From contig UESW01004425.1 of the NCBI GenBank assembly GCA_900491605.1, positions 91,778 through 155,777 on the forward strand: a stretch of 64,000 nucleotides of DNA, in the 5' to 3' direction. Source of the stretch: Calamus simplicifolius (Eukaryota; Streptophyta; Magnoliopsida; Arecales; Arecaceae). Positions 61,076-64,000 of the stretch are shown piece after piece. Below the pieces are notes generated by a model. It saw only the letters and a program-made list of their open reading frames with translations, was not told the origin of the DNA and ran no database searches. The translations under genes were made by a program, and so were the position numbers. How positions within the stretch are numbered: position 1 is the stretch's first letter; each line of letters begins with the position of its first letter.

Positions 61076-62340
61076 GCCCTTGGGCCTTCATCTTATAGCC
61101 ATCCTTAAGAATGAGTGTCTAAGATCATTCCTAAATAGTAATTTTAGGTTGAGATTTGGGAACCAAAGTGCCCCTCATCTTGAGAAAAAAAAAAGACACT
61201 TGATATTATTTCATATCGATATAATATTTTTATTATAATATTATATTATTATAAAATAATGTTATATAATATAATATTCTTATATTCAACTCAACTTAAC
61301 TCATCTAAGCTTTTTTTCAACTACATTTGGTCGCCTACATGAATCTGCTTTGTCCACTCTACTCTATTCAAGACTAAGTAAATACTCAAATTATAAATAA
61401 TTATATTTTTTTAATTATTTTTATTTATATTAGTTTAGATCATCTCTATCTCTATTCTTACCATGGATTGTTAAATGATCATTCTTTCTAACGGGAGCAT
61501 CTAAAGATTTTCATTGTATATGTAAAAAAACATAATATAATTTAATATAATTATATTAAATACTAATATAATATTATTATACTATTATATAATATATTGT
61601 ATAATATAATTTAACTATAATTAATATAATAATATAATATAATAATATAAGTATTATACTATTATATTAAATAGTAATTGTATCATAATTTGAACTAAAT
61701 ATCATAATAATAAATATTATGTACTAATGATAAATTGCTATGGTAATCACAAAATATATTAAAAATATTTTTTGTATTACATGATTAGTGATTTGAATTT
61801 TTCGTAAAATACCTAACAACTTAATTTTGGATATCCAAAGACATAACAGTGGTGATTTAAGATCAGCAAAGAAGAGATTACTCTAAAATAAAGATCACGA
61901 TTTAAAATTATCATAATGATCACATTTAGGGTACTAAATACCATGAAGATAAAACTAGCTTGGATCCAAAAGATGTAGTGGTTGCACTCGTAGCTAAAAA
62001 TAACAATGTGCACAACGAATTGATGTCTGTGTTTTTTTATCAAAATAATTGTTTTTTCAACTTATGGAACAATATTATTATTTTTAAAGGAATTTTCAAA
62101 TATAGTTTTAAATTTAGCTAGCCAGTTCCAGGTTTTTGTTAGAGTCGGAGCCGAGCCGAGCCGTGCCGTGCCATAGGGCATTCAGGGCCAGACCAATGTC
62201 CAAACTGGTTCGGGTCCGGTGGACTTGACACGCCGCCTTGACCACTCTTGAAGCAACCATAATACGATTCTTTTCGCGCATCAAAGATCGCTGAACTTCG
62301 GGAGGACGGCCGAAGCCCGAGCCCCAAATCCACCTTCTTT
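61076..62340. other. AT-rich region and NDUFS4 upstream region
   Basis: From 61190 to 61760 it is mostly TA-type low-complexity sequence. The last 230 bp before the gene are GC-richer (agccgagccgtgcc) and presumably hold its promoter and leader; no TATA box stands out. Confidence 0.5.
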
Positions 62341-62348
62341 CCGGCGCG

Positions 62349-62516
62349 ATGGCCGCTCCGCTGCAGCGAAGAAGCCTCTCCTCAGCTCGCCTCCTCCTCT
62401 CCCGCGCTTCTCAGCTATCGCAGTCGAGATCGCTCGCTTCTGATGCCCTCGTCGAGGTCAAGCCCGGGGAGATCGGAATCGTCTCCGGGATTCCTCAAGA
62501 ACATCTCCGCCGCAAG
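62349..62516 (+). CDS. NDUFS4: NDUFS4-type subunit of mitochondrial complex I, exon 1 (partial gene)
   Basis: Exon 1 encodes 56 residues and stops at a GT donor (cgcaag|gtaacc) in phase 0. The first 30 or so residues are rich in Arg, Ser, Leu and Ala with no acidic residue, as expected of a mitochondrial presequence. They are followed by VEVKPGEIGIVSGIPQEHL, which matches the start of the mature NADH dehydrogenase (ubiquinone) iron-sulfur protein 4 (18-kDa subunit, called FRO1 in Arabidopsis). The protein is an accessory subunit of the complex I peripheral arm. The rest of the gene is beyond the window: the next exon is not found before 64000, so intron 1 exceeds 1.48 kb. Identification rests on this one motif. 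Confidence 0.8.
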
Positions 62517-64000
62517 GTAACCTTTCGAATTCGCACGATTTTTCTTCTATTTTTTTAGTTCCGGATTGTATCGTTTCTCTATTCCCAGACTAATATATCT
62601 CTAGTCAGATTCCAAAAGCCAATAAAGTTCTGATTTCCTTTTTTCCCTTAAATTTCATTCTTCCACTTAAATCAATTTTGTTTTTTTTTTTTTTTGGTAT
62701 AAGCGGATAATCATACTAGTCTAGTACGAATTATCTCAGATAGGTCAGAATACAAAATTTGCTGTAAGACAGAGGGCAGGGGTCACCCAGCCGCCAAATC
62801 TAACCAGTAGCATGCTGAGCCACAAATGCTGCTATCCAATCGGCCGTCAAGTTGGCTTCACGGTAGATATGATGAATCCGGACAGAACCAACTCTCTGTA
62901 AAATAGACCATGTGTCCCTGAGAATAGGAATACTGGGGCAGTTAAAAATATTCTCCTTTCTCAGCCATCGGATAACCGTCATCGTATCACCCTCGATAAC
63001 GAGACGATGAGCATGAAAGTGCTGAGAGGCATAAGAAATACCAGCCCATGCTGCATAAAGTTCAATCATAGGGACAGAGGAATCAAGGGTACCAATCCAC
63101 TTGAATCATTAATAGCCTTGAACGTTTTTGGTCATTTGGTGAAAACCAATCAGACAGCTCAGGGCGTGCGATTTGAGAAGATTATTGCATTTTCTTTAAA
63201 GACATTAGTGGATCAAGAGAGCGGATTTTTTTTGGCCTAAATTATAGCTTCAATGAATTAAATTTTGTGCTTGCGGACTTGTTGTCTATCTTGGAAATGA
63301 GATAGAAAGGACTTATTGGTAAACATAGAACCAATCAGGCGAGCATGTTATGTGGATGACAAGTAATTTGATTTGACTGTTTTCTATGTTTGATATTTTA
63401 TCCATCATAAAAAGCTCAACGAATTATCTTGAAACATGATTGCTGAATGTCTCTTCAGAAGCGCATGACTTCTGGCTTTGCTTTCTTCGATCCACTTTTA
63501 ACTTGAAAGATTTTGTTCATGTTAAATAAAATTTGTTAAAAATGATATCAAGAAGGTATTGCCTTGGTAAAGATAGTCTGAGCGACGAGGTGATGGATGG
63601 ATTTCTATGAACTTTAAGCATTGTTCTTCCGTCCCTATAAGTGTGGTGAAGTAGCTAGATTGTGGAATTGTTGTTAAATTATTTATTTGAAAGAAGGAAA
63701 GAGCAGTTTACGCTGCACTTTTGAATTATATGAGTTCTTCTGAGGTAGATTTGGCCAATTCAAATGATATTTAAATCATCTTGCATGCTAGCATTGTTAC
63801 AGCTATATTTGTTTTCATTGTTGAAATTTCTGAAATGTACTTTTGTCTTATATTACTTATAGTGAGTACAGCTTACAAGAAATAAAGTGTACTATTTAGC
63901 CAATATCTTAAATATGGATATTGTATGATCTTTCTTTTCTTCTTCTTTTGTTTTTGTTTTGTTTTGTTTTTGTTTGTTTTTTTTTTTTTTTTTTTTTGGT
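62517..64000 (+). other. Intron 1 of NDUFS4 (incomplete)
   Basis: Opens with gtaacc and is AT-rich. It contains the antisense LINE piece at 62675-63095. No second exon is visible; the window ends in a T-run (from about 63978). Confidence 0.7.
62675..63095 (-). mobile_element. 5'-truncated LINE in an intron, antisense
   Basis: A poly(A) tail read as T (62680-62695) is followed leftward-to-rightward by the reverse complement of a LINE 3' end. The minus-strand frame 63069-62800 reads LYAAWAGISYA, LVIEGDTMTVIRWL and HHIYREANLTADWIA, the end of the RNase H domain, closely like the two long LINEs here. A 13-bp duplication with one change flanks it: tccacttaaatca (62662-62674) and tccacttgaatca (63096-63108). 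Only about 420 bp were copied. It belongs to the same family as the full-length copies. Confidence 0.9.

Noticed and set aside
1..64000. CRISPR arrays, operons, phage genes or tRNA and rRNA genes
   Set aside because: The sequence is plant nuclear DNA. The tandem arrays have no spacer structure, and no tRNA or rRNA fold was recognised by eye.

Overview
The window is nuclear DNA from a flowering plant, taken from a draft assembly. It has intron-split plant genes, an AT-rich background dense in transposons, LTR retrotransposons, plant-type LINEs with a C-terminal RNase H, and one block of N (23440-24033). The style of the genes and repeats suggests a monocot, possibly a palm, but nothing here fixes the species.

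Only three host genes are supported. They are a complete five-exon LIM-domain gene of the WLIM1 type (26143-28654, +), a two-exon F-box gene (38603-40085, -) that appears to carry a one-base deletion in exon 1, and the first exon of the mitochondrial complex I subunit NDUFS4 (62349-62516, +), whose other exons lie beyond the window.

Layout: 1-960 probable LTR piece; 1640-2699 a Mutator-like non-autonomous element with internal 204-bp tandem repeats; 3872-4065 a small relative of it; 4090-5800 LTR-like repeat; 6890-10010 a decayed Ty1/copia element; 11690-15115 two adjoining short-period tandem arrays (37 bp and 36 bp), flanked by direct repeats and split by a PIF-like and a hAT-like insertion; 15513-21599 a full-length LINE; 21901-23439 the 5' end of a gypsy element with a 17-bp minisatellite, running into the gap; 24846-25018 another Mutator-like MITE; 26143-28654 WLIM1; 28655-38602 mostly unrecognised intergenic DNA with a hAT-like element at 33945-34637; 38603-40085 the F-box gene; 40711-41781 a second hAT-like element with the same ends but a different interior; 42285-51689 a complete but dead gypsy element of the Tat type, with a hAT-like MITE inside its integrase region and a 91-bp repeat array before its 3' LTR; 53290-59475 a second LINE with an intact ORF1; 60713-61075 an antisense copia fragment; 62349 to the end NDUFS4 exon 1 and intron 1, the intron holding an antisense 5'-truncated LINE.

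The genes show no functional link to one another. I found no new biochemical system. The most informative signals are the TE nesting, where target-site duplications give the order of insertion, a hAT-like family whose members share ends but not interiors, an F-box gene one base out of frame, and an assembly gap that is probably mis-sized.
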